The position numbers and the translations under genes are program-made. Source: Clostridia bacterium (GTDB lineage Bacteria > Bacillota > Clostridia > Oscillospirales > CAG-272). Taken from it: a stretch of DNA of 35,049 bases. Below are positions 25,443-33,800 of this stretch, piece by piece (positions within the stretch are counted from its first letter, which is position 1; each line of letters begins with the position of its first letter). Location: positions 1 through 35,049 of the forward strand of contig JAQXHN010000056.1 of assembly GCA_029007295.1 (NCBI GenBank), written 5' to 3'. Below the pieces are notes generated by a model. The model searched no databases, was not told the origin of the DNA, and saw only the letters and a list, made by a program, of their open reading frames with translations.

Positions 25443-25468
25443 ATACCCACTGAGTACTCAGTGGGTAT
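25443..25468. repeat. Perfect 26-bp palindrome between alaS and the GTPase gene
   Basis: ATACCCACTGAGT (25443-25455) is followed without a loop base by its exact reverse complement ACTCAGTGGGTAT. In RNA it would be a hairpin with up to 11 stem pairs and a four-base loop. No T-run follows in either direction, so it is not a standard terminator. It lies 17 bases before the next start codon, so a protein-binding site or translational control element is possible. Confidence 0.7.
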
Positions 25469-25485
25469 ATTACTAAAGGTAGCTT

Positions 25486-27417
25486 ATGAAAAAATGCGTT
25501 ATAGGAATACTTGCCCACGTCGACGCAGGCAAAACCACGCTTGCCGAGTCAATTCTATTTTTGTCCGGCATAATAAGAAAACAAGGCAAGGTCGACGACG
25601 CCACCTCAACTCTTGATTCACACGATATCGAGAAAAAACAGGGTATAACTGTTTTTTCCGGTGAAGCAAATTTTAAATGGAAGGATACCTCGTTTACGCT
25701 GATCGACACGCCCGGACATGTTGACTTTTCCGCCGAAACCGAGAGAGCCGTTCGTGTTCTTGATATTGCGGTTTTATGTATCAGCGCAGTTGACGGAGTT
25801 CGCCCGCACACACGTACATTAATGCATTTACTTTCGGATTATCATATTCCGACTTTCATTTTCGTGACAAAATGCGACTATATGCGCTCAACCGAAGATA
25901 AAATCATGGAGCAGTTAAATTCCGAATTCAAAGCCTGCATAAAATACGCTCCTTCGGGTAAATTCGAAGCAGAATACGAAAACATCGCTTCCCTTTCCGA
26001 CTCCTTGCTTGAGGAATATATAAAGACCGAAGCTTTATCCTTTGACAGCGTTAAAAAAGCCGTATACAGTAGAGCTATGTTTCCCTGCATTTTCGGCTCC
26101 GGCTTGAAAAATACAGGGGTTAACGAATTACTTGACGCTCTTGCTCTCTTCTCTAATGAATGCGAAGCCGAAAAGCCCTTTTCCGCAAAAGTATATAAAA
26201 TTAGCCATGACAAATCGGAGAGACTGACTCATATTAAAGTTACAGAAGGCAAAATATGCGTGCGCGACGGAATATCAATAGGTAATACTACCGAAAAAGT
26301 GTCTCAAATCAGAATTTACAACGGTGCTAAATATGAGTGTGTGAATGAGGCGTCAAAAGGAGACGTTTGTTGCTTATGCGGTCTTTCAAAAACGAGCTGC
26401 GGTATGGGGCTCGGCGGTGAAAAGGATGACGAAAAGCCGTTTCTTGAGAGTGTTATGCGATACAGAATCTCTTTGCCCGACTCACTTGACCCAAAAAACG
26501 TTTATTTAAAAATCAAGCCTCTTGAAGACGAAGAGCCTATGTTAAGATTAACATGGAATGAGTCTTTGGCGGAGATATATGCCGACATAATGGGAGAAGT
26601 TCAAATTCAGATTCTGACGGAAATACTTAAAACACGCTTCGGCGTCGAATGTGTTATCGATAAAGGCAGAGTTGTTTACAAGGAAACTATTTCAGGAGCG
26701 TCAATAGGCGTAGGTCATTATGAGCCTCTTAGGCATTATGCAGAGGTTCATTTAAGATTAAAGCCTCTGAAAAGAGGCTCGGGAACGGTATTTGAAACAA
26801 ATTTACCGGTTAACGAGCTGAATACAAACTATCAAAGACTTATTTACACCAATCTTACGGAAAAAAAGCATAAGGGTGTGCTTATCGGCGCTGAGATAAC
26901 CGATATTAAAATTTCACTTTTATCGGCAAGAGCTCATATTAAGCATACCGAGGGCGGAGATTTCCGAGAATCCGTATACAGAGCCGTCAGACACGGTTTA
27001 ATGAGGGCGATGGAGCAAGGAAATTGCAAAATTTTGGAGCCGTACTATAATTATTCCGTACACATTCCCACAGAGTATTCGGGACGATTTATCACGGATA
27101 TCTGCTCAATGAACGGAACATATAACAATCCCGAATTTTCAATTGAAGGCGATACTGTAATTTGTGGCAGAGTTCCGGTGTCAACTATATGCGGATATAC
27201 CGATATTCTTGCCTCATACACCTCCGGAAAAGGATATTTATCCCTCGAATTTGCAGGATATTTTGACTGTCATAATCAAGACGAGGTAATTGAAGAATAC
27301 CGTTATTCTCCGACTGCCGACCATGAAAACACTCCGGATTCTGTTTTCTGCGCTCACTGGGCGGGATTTAACGTCAACTGGAAGCTGGTTGAAAATTATA
27401 TGCATATAAAGGACTGA
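25486..27417 (+). CDS. EF-G/Tet(M)-like translational GTPase without the tetracycline-release loop
   Basis: This ribosome-associated GTPase belongs to the TetM/TetO branch of EF-G-like factors. It has G1 AHVDAGKTT (10-18), ITVFSG near switch I, G3 DTPGHVDF (74-81) and G4 TKCD (128-131), with all EF-G-type domains in 643 residues (Tet(M) is about 639). In domain IV, where Tet(M) has the loop YGLYYSPVSTPADFR that dislodges the drug, this protein has LLSARAHIKHTEGGDFR (478-494). The Tyr-Ser-Pro-Val contacts are therefore absent, and true tetracycline resistance is unlikely. A ribosome-rescue or specialised translation role is possible. GTPase identity is firm; function is not. Confidence 0.85.
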   Translation: MKKCVIGILAHVDAGKTTLAESILFLSGIIRKQGKVDDATSTLDSHDIEKKQGITVFSGEANFKWKDTSFTLIDTPGHVDFSAETERAVRVLDIAVLCISAVDGVRPHTRTLMHLLSDYHIPTFIFVTKCDYMRSTEDKIMEQLNSEFKACIKYAPSGKFEAEYENIASLSDSLLEEYIKTEALSFDSVKKAVYSRAMFPCIFGSGLKNTGVNELLDALALFSNECEAEKPFSAKVYKISHDKSERLTHIKVTEGKICVRDGISIGNTTEKVSQIRIYNGAKYECVNEASKGDVCCLCGLSKTSCGMGLGGEKDDEKPFLESVMRYRISLPDSLDPKNVYLKIKPLEDEEPMLRLTWNESLAEIYADIMGEVQIQILTEILKTRFGVECVIDKGRVVYKETISGASIGVGHYEPLRHYAEVHLRLKPLKRGSGTVFETNLPVNELNTNYQRLIYTNLTEKKHKGVLIGAEITDIKISLLSARAHIKHTEGGDFRESVYRAVRHGLMRAMEQGNCKILEPYYNYSVHIPTEYSGRFITDICSMNGTYNNPEFSIEGDTVICGRVPVSTICGYTDILASYTSGKGYLSLEFAGYFDCHNQDEVIEEYRYSPTADHENTPDSVFCAHWAGFNVNWKLVENYMHIKD

Positions 27418-27514
27418 AAATATCCTTAAATTGAGCTTTTTAGTGCATGTAATAGGCTGTTAACAGATTAAAATGTATATGAAATAATTCTACTACTTAT
27501 TTTGAGAGGTTGTT

Positions 27515-28834
27515 ATGGAAAAGAAAAATAATTATTTAGCTCTTTTACCCATTATGGTATTCCTTGTTTTATACCTCGGTATGGGTGTGCTTTTTGAATA
27601 TATTCTGAAAATCGAAATGGGTTTTTATCAGATTCCCATTGTAGTTATTTTCTTAATTTCAATTATCGTAGCTTGCCTACAGAACAGAAAAGTAAAATTT
27701 GACGATAAGCTTTTTATCATGGGTCAGGGCGTAGGTGATAAAAATATAATTACTATGCTCCTGATTTTCTTTGCCGCAGGTGCATTTGTCGGTATTGTAG
27801 GACGTTCCGGAGCCGAGAGCGTCGCATATTTTCTTTTGTCGGTTATTCCTCCGAGGTTCTCGGTTGTCGTTATTTTTATTGTCAGCTGTTTCATCTCAAC
27901 CGCTATGGGTACAAGCTGCGGTACTATCACATTGATTGTTCCGATAGCTATAGCCATTGCCAATGCATCGGGATATCCCATTGCGCTTTGCGTGGCATCT
28001 GTAATCGGCGGAGCAATGTTCGGCGATAATCTCTCCTTTATTTCCGATACAACTATTGCGGCATGTAACGGTCAGGGCTGCAAAATGAAGGATAAATTCC
28101 GTACAAATTTCTGGATTGCGCTTCCGGCCGCTGTTGTTACAATAATAATTATCACTCTTCTTACCGTTACAAAGAACCCCGGCGTGCTTGACATTAAGGA
28201 GTACGATCTCGTTCAGATTATCCCCTATGTTCTTGTTCTTGTCGGCGGCATAATAGGTATAAATGTATTTTTAGTATTACTGATCGGTATTGTTTCTGGT
28301 TGTTTAATTATGCTTGTAACGGGTGCTGTTGCTCCGACCGATGTCCTTGCCAATATGGGTTCGGGCGTTACCGGAATGTTTGAAACCTCTATCGTTGCCG
28401 TATTAGTTGCCGCAATGTGCGCTCTAATCCGTGAAAACGGTGGCTTTGAAGCATTACTTTACGGTATAAGAAAGCTCTTCAAGGGAAAAAAGTCGGGACA
28501 GCTCGGCGTCGGCTTACTGGTAGGCGCCATGAACATTGCAACCGCCAATAACACCGTTGCAATAGTAATGGCAAATCCCATAGCAAAACAGATGAGCGAG
28601 GATTACGGTATCACTCCTAAAAAAACCGCCTCCTTACTTGACACATTCTCATGTATTTTCCAGGGAATTATTCCATACGGAGCTCAAATGCTTCTTGCGG
28701 TTTCTGCTGCTAAAACGCTCGGATTTACCGTTTCCGCATTTGATATTATTCCCTTTCTCTTCTATCCGTTCCTTCTTCTTTTGAGCTCAATTATATTTAT
28801 TTTCATAATCCCGGATAAGAAAAATAATAAATAA
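27515..28834 (+). CDS. NhaC-family Na+/H+ antiporter-like transporter
   Basis: This 439-residue integral membrane protein has about eleven hydrophobic segments. Family landmarks are AMGTSCGTITLIVPIAIA, GGAMFGDNLSFISDTTIAA, GQGCKMKDKFRTNFWIALPA and, in the second half, ATANNTVAIVMANPIAKQM. These polar breaks in membrane helices are where ions are bound in NhaC-type carriers. GAGAGG precedes the ATG by five bases. The 97-base region upstream (27418-27514) contains the short palindrome CTGTTAACAG at 27457 but no clear promoter, so read-through from the GTPase gene is possible. The substrate could be Na+/H+ or a malate/lactate-type exchange; the family call is firmer than the substrate. Confidence 0.85.
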   Translation: MEKKNNYLALLPIMVFLVLYLGMGVLFEYILKIEMGFYQIPIVVIFLISIIVACLQNRKVKFDDKLFIMGQGVGDKNIITMLLIFFAAGAFVGIVGRSGAESVAYFLLSVIPPRFSVVVIFIVSCFISTAMGTSCGTITLIVPIAIAIANASGYPIALCVASVIGGAMFGDNLSFISDTTIAACNGQGCKMKDKFRTNFWIALPAAVVTIIIITLLTVTKNPGVLDIKEYDLVQIIPYVLVLVGGIIGINVFLVLLIGIVSGCLIMLVTGAVAPTDVLANMGSGVTGMFETSIVAVLVAAMCALIRENGGFEALLYGIRKLFKGKKSGQLGVGLLVGAMNIATANNTVAIVMANPIAKQMSEDYGITPKKTASLLDTFSCIFQGIIPYGAQMLLAVSAAKTLGFTVSAFDIIPFLFYPFLLLLSSIIFIFIIPDKKNNK

Positions 28835-28865
28835 TCATACTTTTTTCAATAACAACTCTATCGTG

Positions 28866-28894
28866 TTGAAATTTGTCTTGCGTTGCGGTAAAAT
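28866..28894 (+). promoter_or_regulatory. Promoter for the 43-codon RhaM-like ORF
   Basis: TTGAAA (28866-28871), 17 bases and TAAAAT (28889-28894) lie about 26 bases before the start codon, with GAGGAG at 28911-28916 as ribosome-binding site. The -10 box has one mismatch. Confidence 0.55.
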
Positions 28895-28920
28895 AATCTA
28901 AAAAAGTATTGAGGAGAGAT

Positions 28921-29052
28921 ATGGGAAAAATGAACGAAGACCCGATAACACAGGAGTGGTGGAAGCATACAAAACCCTGCTTTGAAAGATTTGCAGTGGA
29001 CAAAAATGACGAATTCTATTCCGATATGAAGCAGATTTTCTATTTTGAATAA
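28921..29052 (+). CDS. Short ORF matching the C-terminus of L-rhamnose mutarotase (remnant or microprotein)
   Basis: This is a 43-residue reading frame. After MGKMNEDP, it reads ITQEWWKHTKPCFERF and ends DMKQIFYFE. This fits the C-terminal third of RhaM proteins (E. coli has CQRWWKYM ... ELQEVFYLP). Full-length RhaM is about 104 residues and contains catalytic residues in the missing N-terminal part, so mutarotase activity is not expected. A ribosome-binding site (GAGGAG, four bases away) and a plausible promoter are still in place, so an internal deletion that joined the first codons to the tail is the simplest history. No rhamnose genes are nearby. It could be a decaying pseudogene or a retained small protein. 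Confidence 0.6.
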   Translation: MGKMNEDPITQEWWKHTKPCFERFAVDKNDEFYSDMKQIFYFE

Positions 29053-29122
29053 TCTGCTTTATAATTCCGGAATTTTATAATTAGCCTCGGAACAAATATT
29101 TATATTTTTTTGATAAAAAGTA

Positions 29123-29151
29123 TTGCATTTTTCTAAAAGGTATGCTATAAT
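29123..29151 (+). promoter_or_regulatory. Promoter for tRNA-Glu
   Basis: TTGCAT (29123-29128), 17 bases and TATAAT (29146-29151) stand 18 bases before the first tRNA base. Confidence 0.8.
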
Positions 29152-29169
29152 ATTTTTCGTTGGTGACAC

Positions 29170-29244
29170 GGCCCGTTGGTCAAGCGGCTAAGACGCAGCC
29201 CTCTCACGGCTGAATCGGGGGTTCGATTCCCCCACGGGTCACCA
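29170..29244 (+). tRNA. tRNA-Glu (anticodon CTC)
   Basis: The cloverleaf is complete: acceptor GGCCCGT/ACGGGTC with one G-T pair, D-arm TTGGTCAAGCGGCTAAGAC, anticodon stem CAGCC/GGCTG with loop CTCTCAC, and T-stem GGGGG/CCCCC with loop TTCGATT. CCA is encoded after discriminator A. Anticodon CTC reads GAG; the usual TTC isoacceptor would have to be elsewhere. It is a solitary gene with its own promoter and terminator. Confidence 0.95.
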
Positions 29245-29271
29245 AACCGTAGATTTTTTCTACGGTTTTTT
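29245..29271 (+). terminator. Rho-independent terminator after tRNA-Glu
   Basis: AACCGTAGA (29245-29253) pairs with TCTACGGTT (29259-29267) around a T loop and is followed by TTTT, directly after the tRNA CCA end. Confidence 0.85.
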
Positions 29272-29327
29272 GTTTTCTCAAAAATATAAGCGCATTCAAC
29301 AGCAAATTTTGAAGGCGCTTTATTAAT

Positions 29328-30713
29328 CTATATTTCGTTTTTTTGCTGTTTAGTGCTTAATTTCAGCATCCAAAGAGCAAATATTCCGCCAAACAGCTCT
29401 CCTGCAACGAGAGCTCCTACGAGGCCGTTTATACCGAAGAGGCTGTTCATAATATACATTAACGGAATATAAAACACCGCCTCACGAACCAAAGCGTGAA
29501 TAAGAGTTTTCATCCCGTTGCCCATCGCTTGAAGACAGAAGGATGAGTGATAATTAATAAACTGCATAGGTGAAGCTAACGCTCTTATGGCAAGAAATAC
29601 GGTTGCAAATTCAATTGTATTTACGGCGTCTTGAATATTTCCTACCCCGGCATTCATAAACAGCTTAATTATATTTTCTCTGAAAATCTCAAAAAATATA
29701 ACGCTTAAAAGTGAAATAATCATTCCGGCATATCTTGCAACGCTTATAGCTTTCTTCATTCGATTTCTATCTCCGGATGAGTAGTTATACGCCACCAACG
29801 GTAACATTCCCTGACATAATCCTATATTTATTGCATTCGGCAAGCGCTCAGCTTTCATTACAATACCGATTGCGGCAAGCTCGAGATCGCCGTGGTTAGC
29901 CATTAGCTTATTAAGAAATATATTCGCAATGTCAAACAAGCCCGTCAGCATTGCAGACGGTACTCCTACCGAAAACAAAGCCTTTATGTCCTGTCTTCTT
30001 ATTCCTTTAAGATATTTCGGATTTGCTGTCAAAGGGGAGCTTTTTGACGCCTTATATGTACAAATAAGAAGAAATACGCAAGAAAAAACATTTGACAGCA
30101 TTGTTGCCAGTGCAGCGCCTAAAACCTCATAGCCTTTCGGAAGGACTGCAAACATCAAAATTGGGTCGAGTATAATATTTAGAATTCCGCCTCCCGATAA
30201 ACCTACGCTTGCATACCTTGAATATCCCGCATTACGGAGCAGATGAGACAAGCACATCGAGAGTATCATTGGAACGTTCCCTATAATGCATACAACGGTT
30301 ACATACTGTATCGCATAACCAATTGTATTTGAGCTTGCTCCGAAAAGATACAAAATCGGTTTTAAAAATACGGCGATTACAAGAGAATAAAAAATTGCTA
30401 TTCCGAGCGAACCGTAGACGCTGAATGCGCAAACCTTCTTCGCATTTTCGTTGTCGTGTTTTCCCTGCAATCTTGCGATTAAACTGCCGCCTCCGACCCC
30501 GAATAAATTTGAAAGCGCAATAGTCATCATGAATATTGTGAAGGCAAGCGTTACAGACGCCATCATATATGAATTTCCGGTTCTTCCGATAAAAAAAGTA
30601 TCTACTATGCTATAAACCAGATTTACAAGCTGACTGATAATTGTCGGTACCGCAAGTGAACACAGCGCTTTCGGTATCGGTATTTTCTCAAATAATTCCT
30701 GCTTTGAGTCCAT
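29328..30713 (-). CDS. MATE-family efflux transporter
   Basis: This conventional multidrug and toxic-compound extrusion transporter has 461 residues and twelve hydrophobic segments, with no extra domain. The N-terminal ALCSLAVPTIISQLVNLVYSIVDTFFIGRTG and NLFGVGGGSLIARLQGK are MATE hallmarks, repeated in the second half as FSVGVPSAMLTGLFDIANIFLN and ININIGLCQGMLPLVAYNYSSG-like residues. The start at ATG 30713 (MDSKQELFEKIP) has GGAG six bases upstream; a start 32 codons earlier at 30809 has none and would add an unlikely charged extension. The C-terminus is short and basic. Unlike the MATE protein at 17906, it carries no HATPase tail. Export substrate is unknown. Confidence 0.92.
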   Translation of the reverse strand: MDSKQELFEKIPIPKALCSLAVPTIISQLVNLVYSIVDTFFIGRTGNSYMMASVTLAFTIFMMTIALSNLFGVGGGSLIARLQGKHDNENAKKVCAFSVYGSLGIAIFYSLVIAVFLKPILYLFGASSNTIGYAIQYVTVVCIIGNVPMILSMCLSHLLRNAGYSRYASVGLSGGGILNIILDPILMFAVLPKGYEVLGAALATMLSNVFSCVFLLICTYKASKSSPLTANPKYLKGIRRQDIKALFSVGVPSAMLTGLFDIANIFLNKLMANHGDLELAAIGIVMKAERLPNAINIGLCQGMLPLVAYNYSSGDRNRMKKAISVARYAGMIISLLSVIFFEIFRENIIKLFMNAGVGNIQDAVNTIEFATVFLAIRALASPMQFINYHSSFCLQAMGNGMKTLIHALVREAVFYIPLMYIMNSLFGINGLVGALVAGELFGGIFALWMLKLSTKQQKNEI

Positions 30714-30801
30714 TTTCCTCTCCTTATATCGATACGACAGTATATCATGTTTTTCAGCATATTTCAGTATATTTGTGTAAATATATTCCTTTTTAATTAT
30801 T

Positions 30802-30834
30802 AAATGCACCCCGATTCTTTCTCGGAGTGCATTT
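30802..30834 (-). terminator. Hairpin downstream of the SLH protein gene
   Basis: AAATGCACCCCGA (30802-30814) pairs with TCGGAGTGCATTT (30822-30834), with one G-T pair. It lies 17 bases after the SLH gene stop and before the MATE promoter region. The following T-tract is weak, so termination is probable but incomplete. Confidence 0.6.
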
Positions 30835-30850
30835 ATCTTTAAATTGGTTT

Positions 30851-33800
30851 TTATCCCTGCTTTGCTACATAATTTTCTTCAAAGCTCTTGAAGATTACAG
30901 CGACCTGCGCTCTTGTAGCATAGCTTTTAGGCGAAAGCGTTGTAGGACCCGTGCCTGAAATCAATCCTTCGGCAACAGCCCACTTAACGGCGTTTAGCGC
31001 CCATTTAGACACTGTATCCTTGTCTGAGTATGCGTCAATCGAGACGGAAGCGGAAATATCATAATCCATATATTTGCAGTAAGCATAGAAGAAGGTGGCA
31101 AGCTGTTCTCTTGTTACGGGAGAATTAGGAGAGAACGTGGTTGCCCCGGTTCCGCCCGTAATATTACAGTCAACTGCCCACTGTACTGCTTTCGTATACC
31201 ATTTATTCGCCTCAACATCACTGAATCTTCCTGAATATTCAACGGTATTCAGATCAACTCCGTTAAACTTGGCAAGGATTTGAACAAACATCGCTCTTGT
31301 AAGCTTAGCGGACGGCGAGAAGGTTGTATCGCTTGTACCGGTGATATAGCCTTTTGCATTGCACCAAAGCGCAGCTTCGGTATACCATGATTTTTCGGGA
31401 ACGTCAATGTAAGTGTTCTCTATCGGTTGCATCAATGTCAGTGAGAAATCTCGTGTAATGTTATCACAAATTATAGCGACATATGCTTCGGCTGATAAAT
31501 GACCGTCCTTTTCGACCTTCATTATATACAGTCCCGGCTCAACCTTATTTATCTCATATCTCGAATTATTTCCGTTTAATTCTGAAGAATATGAAGCCTT
31601 TTCATCACCGTATCTTGTGAGCGAAACCGTAATCTTATCGCTCTTTGCAGAAAAGGAGGAAATTTTACCGGAAACCGAAATTTCAAATCTCGGTTGTTTT
31701 TTATCAATGCTGAGCGAACCGTTATTACTGAAGGAAGCTTCACCGACAAGGTGATGATCATCTCCCTCGCCCTCCCAATATGCTTCATTATTTAAACCGG
31801 TCAATTTGAGAGCTCCGCTGTCGTTTAACTCTATGGAACCTATAACTAAATGAGGATAATATCCCTGTTCTTCGTCCTCATAGAAATCCCACCAGCATTC
31901 ATTGTTGATTTCATTTGCCTTGAGAGTACCGTCGATTACCATAAAACCGGAATTGTTTATGCGCTGAACTATTGCGCTGACATCAACGCTTTCACCCTCC
32001 TTGATTTCTACGGAACTGCCACTGTAAATATCAAGACGCATTACCGCAAAGCTGCTGTCGCATTGATTGTGGTCTATTGTCCAAAAGTCTGCATCGCCGT
32101 GATCGGCTTCACAGTCAAAGCCAATGCTTGCTCCTCCCTTTATCGGAAGACCGTTTAAGTAGAAGCTTCTGTCAGCATAGGTAACATCGGTCGGAGCCAA
32201 CGCCAATACTTCGGCATTTTCGGGAAGACCTCTCAATTCAATCCTTGAATTATTAAACAGTTTTGCGCCTTCCTTTTTGATAACGCAAACGGCGGCGTCC
32301 TCTTCGAATTCGCAATTCGTATTAAACTCGACGCCCGAGTTGAAATCTTCGTTATAAATAACAATTATCTTGTCGTCAAAGATGCAATTATCAAAGAATA
32401 CCATTCCGCCCCAGTTATCATAATCGTCTGTTTTTTCGGTAACGCATTCAATAACTACGGGCTTTGTAAAATGACGGTTTCGTACCGTGTTGCCGTTATA
32501 GCCCTCAACCTCTTCATAGAAATAGTTATCTTCATCATAAACACGGCGAACTTTTAATGTAACAACGGAATCTACCGTCGGTAAAGGCAGTAATTTCTGT
32601 AAATCGTCCGCAATAATACTCAGTTCATCCGTATATCTGTCTTCTTCGGGTAAATAAATCCAATTTCTTTGAACATATTCATAGCCTTCAATGTCGGTAT
32701 AAGACTTGCCTTCGGTTCCGGCAATTTTGTTGCCGAGTCTGTTAATTATTTCGGCGATGCCGTTTTTTGTAATTAATCCGTAGGGATTAAGAGAATTTTC
32801 GGGATTTCCGTCATATTCGGGCACTATACCGTTTTTAATAAACCAAGAAAATGCCGTCAGACCTTCAAAGTCAGACATGTCGGGCTCTTCATTGTTAACC
32901 ATATGCTCTCGCACGTCAGGATAGCTGAGCGCCGGCTGCAAATCAACGGATCCCATTATGTCTTCGGCATCCAAAACGAGCTCCGCCATATTATCATATC
33001 CGTTAAACCGATCATAAAGCCGACAAACAACATCGCGTAAATTAGCGTATTCTATCGGTTCATTTCCTGAAAAATGCTCTTCGGAACGCTCAAAGCCACC
33101 GAAATTTTCAATTACTCCGTTATTCACCAATAAAAAGCGCTCACTGTCGCCTCCGACCCAACAATTTTCTCCGATTACAAGCAGTCCGCCGTCTGATATT
33201 GTAAGTTCGGTTTTTTCTTCCTCCTGCGCATCATCGGGCGTTCTTAAAAGCAAAGAGTGTCTGCCGCTAAGCTCCAAGGTGCCGTTTACCGTACTGTCTT
33301 GGGAAAGTACGACTTCCATATATTTAAGTGTAAGCTTAGCGTCTTTTTCAACTGTGAGACCGGGTATAATAAACAAGTCGTTACTGTAACAAATAAGCTC
33401 GGTATTCTTATTTACCGTAACCCCGCCTTCAAGCGTAACATTTGAAAAGAATTCTTCATTATCAAGGTTAAACGGCAACAAAATATATGATCCGCCGTTT
33501 GACAAAGCCTTATACAAGTCGCTTAAATTATTAATAAAGTTCTCGCCGTAAACGGTAAACTGACCGAAGCTGATGAATGCGCCGAGGTTGTTAAGCTCGC
33601 CTGCCACGGTTAATTCGCCCTCGCCGTAGCATTCAAGAACGGAATCGCGGCATAAGGTCAAGGTTTTATTTTGACCAATAATAAATTTGTTGTCATAACC
33701 GCCCTCACCGCCGTCATAATAAGCTTCGAGGATTAATGACGTTCCTTTCGGAACTGTTATACCGCCGATTTCAACTATGTTATCCTCGGCGCTTTTTCCC

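Noticed and set aside
25486..27417. Tetracycline-resistance gene
   Set aside because: The domain IV drug-release loop of Tet(M)/Tet(O) is missing and there is no mobile-element context.
27457..27466. CTGTTAACAG palindrome before the NhaC gene as a Rex operator
   Set aside because: Known Rex sites are longer, with two half-sites split by about four bases; ten bases of palindrome is too little.
17906..30713. The two MATE genes as a recent duplication
   Set aside because: Their sequences differ strongly and only one has the HATPase tail.
30714..30801. Promoter for the MATE gene at 29328-30713
   Set aside because: A TATACT box exists but the matching -35 (CTGAAA) is weak; not listed as a feature.
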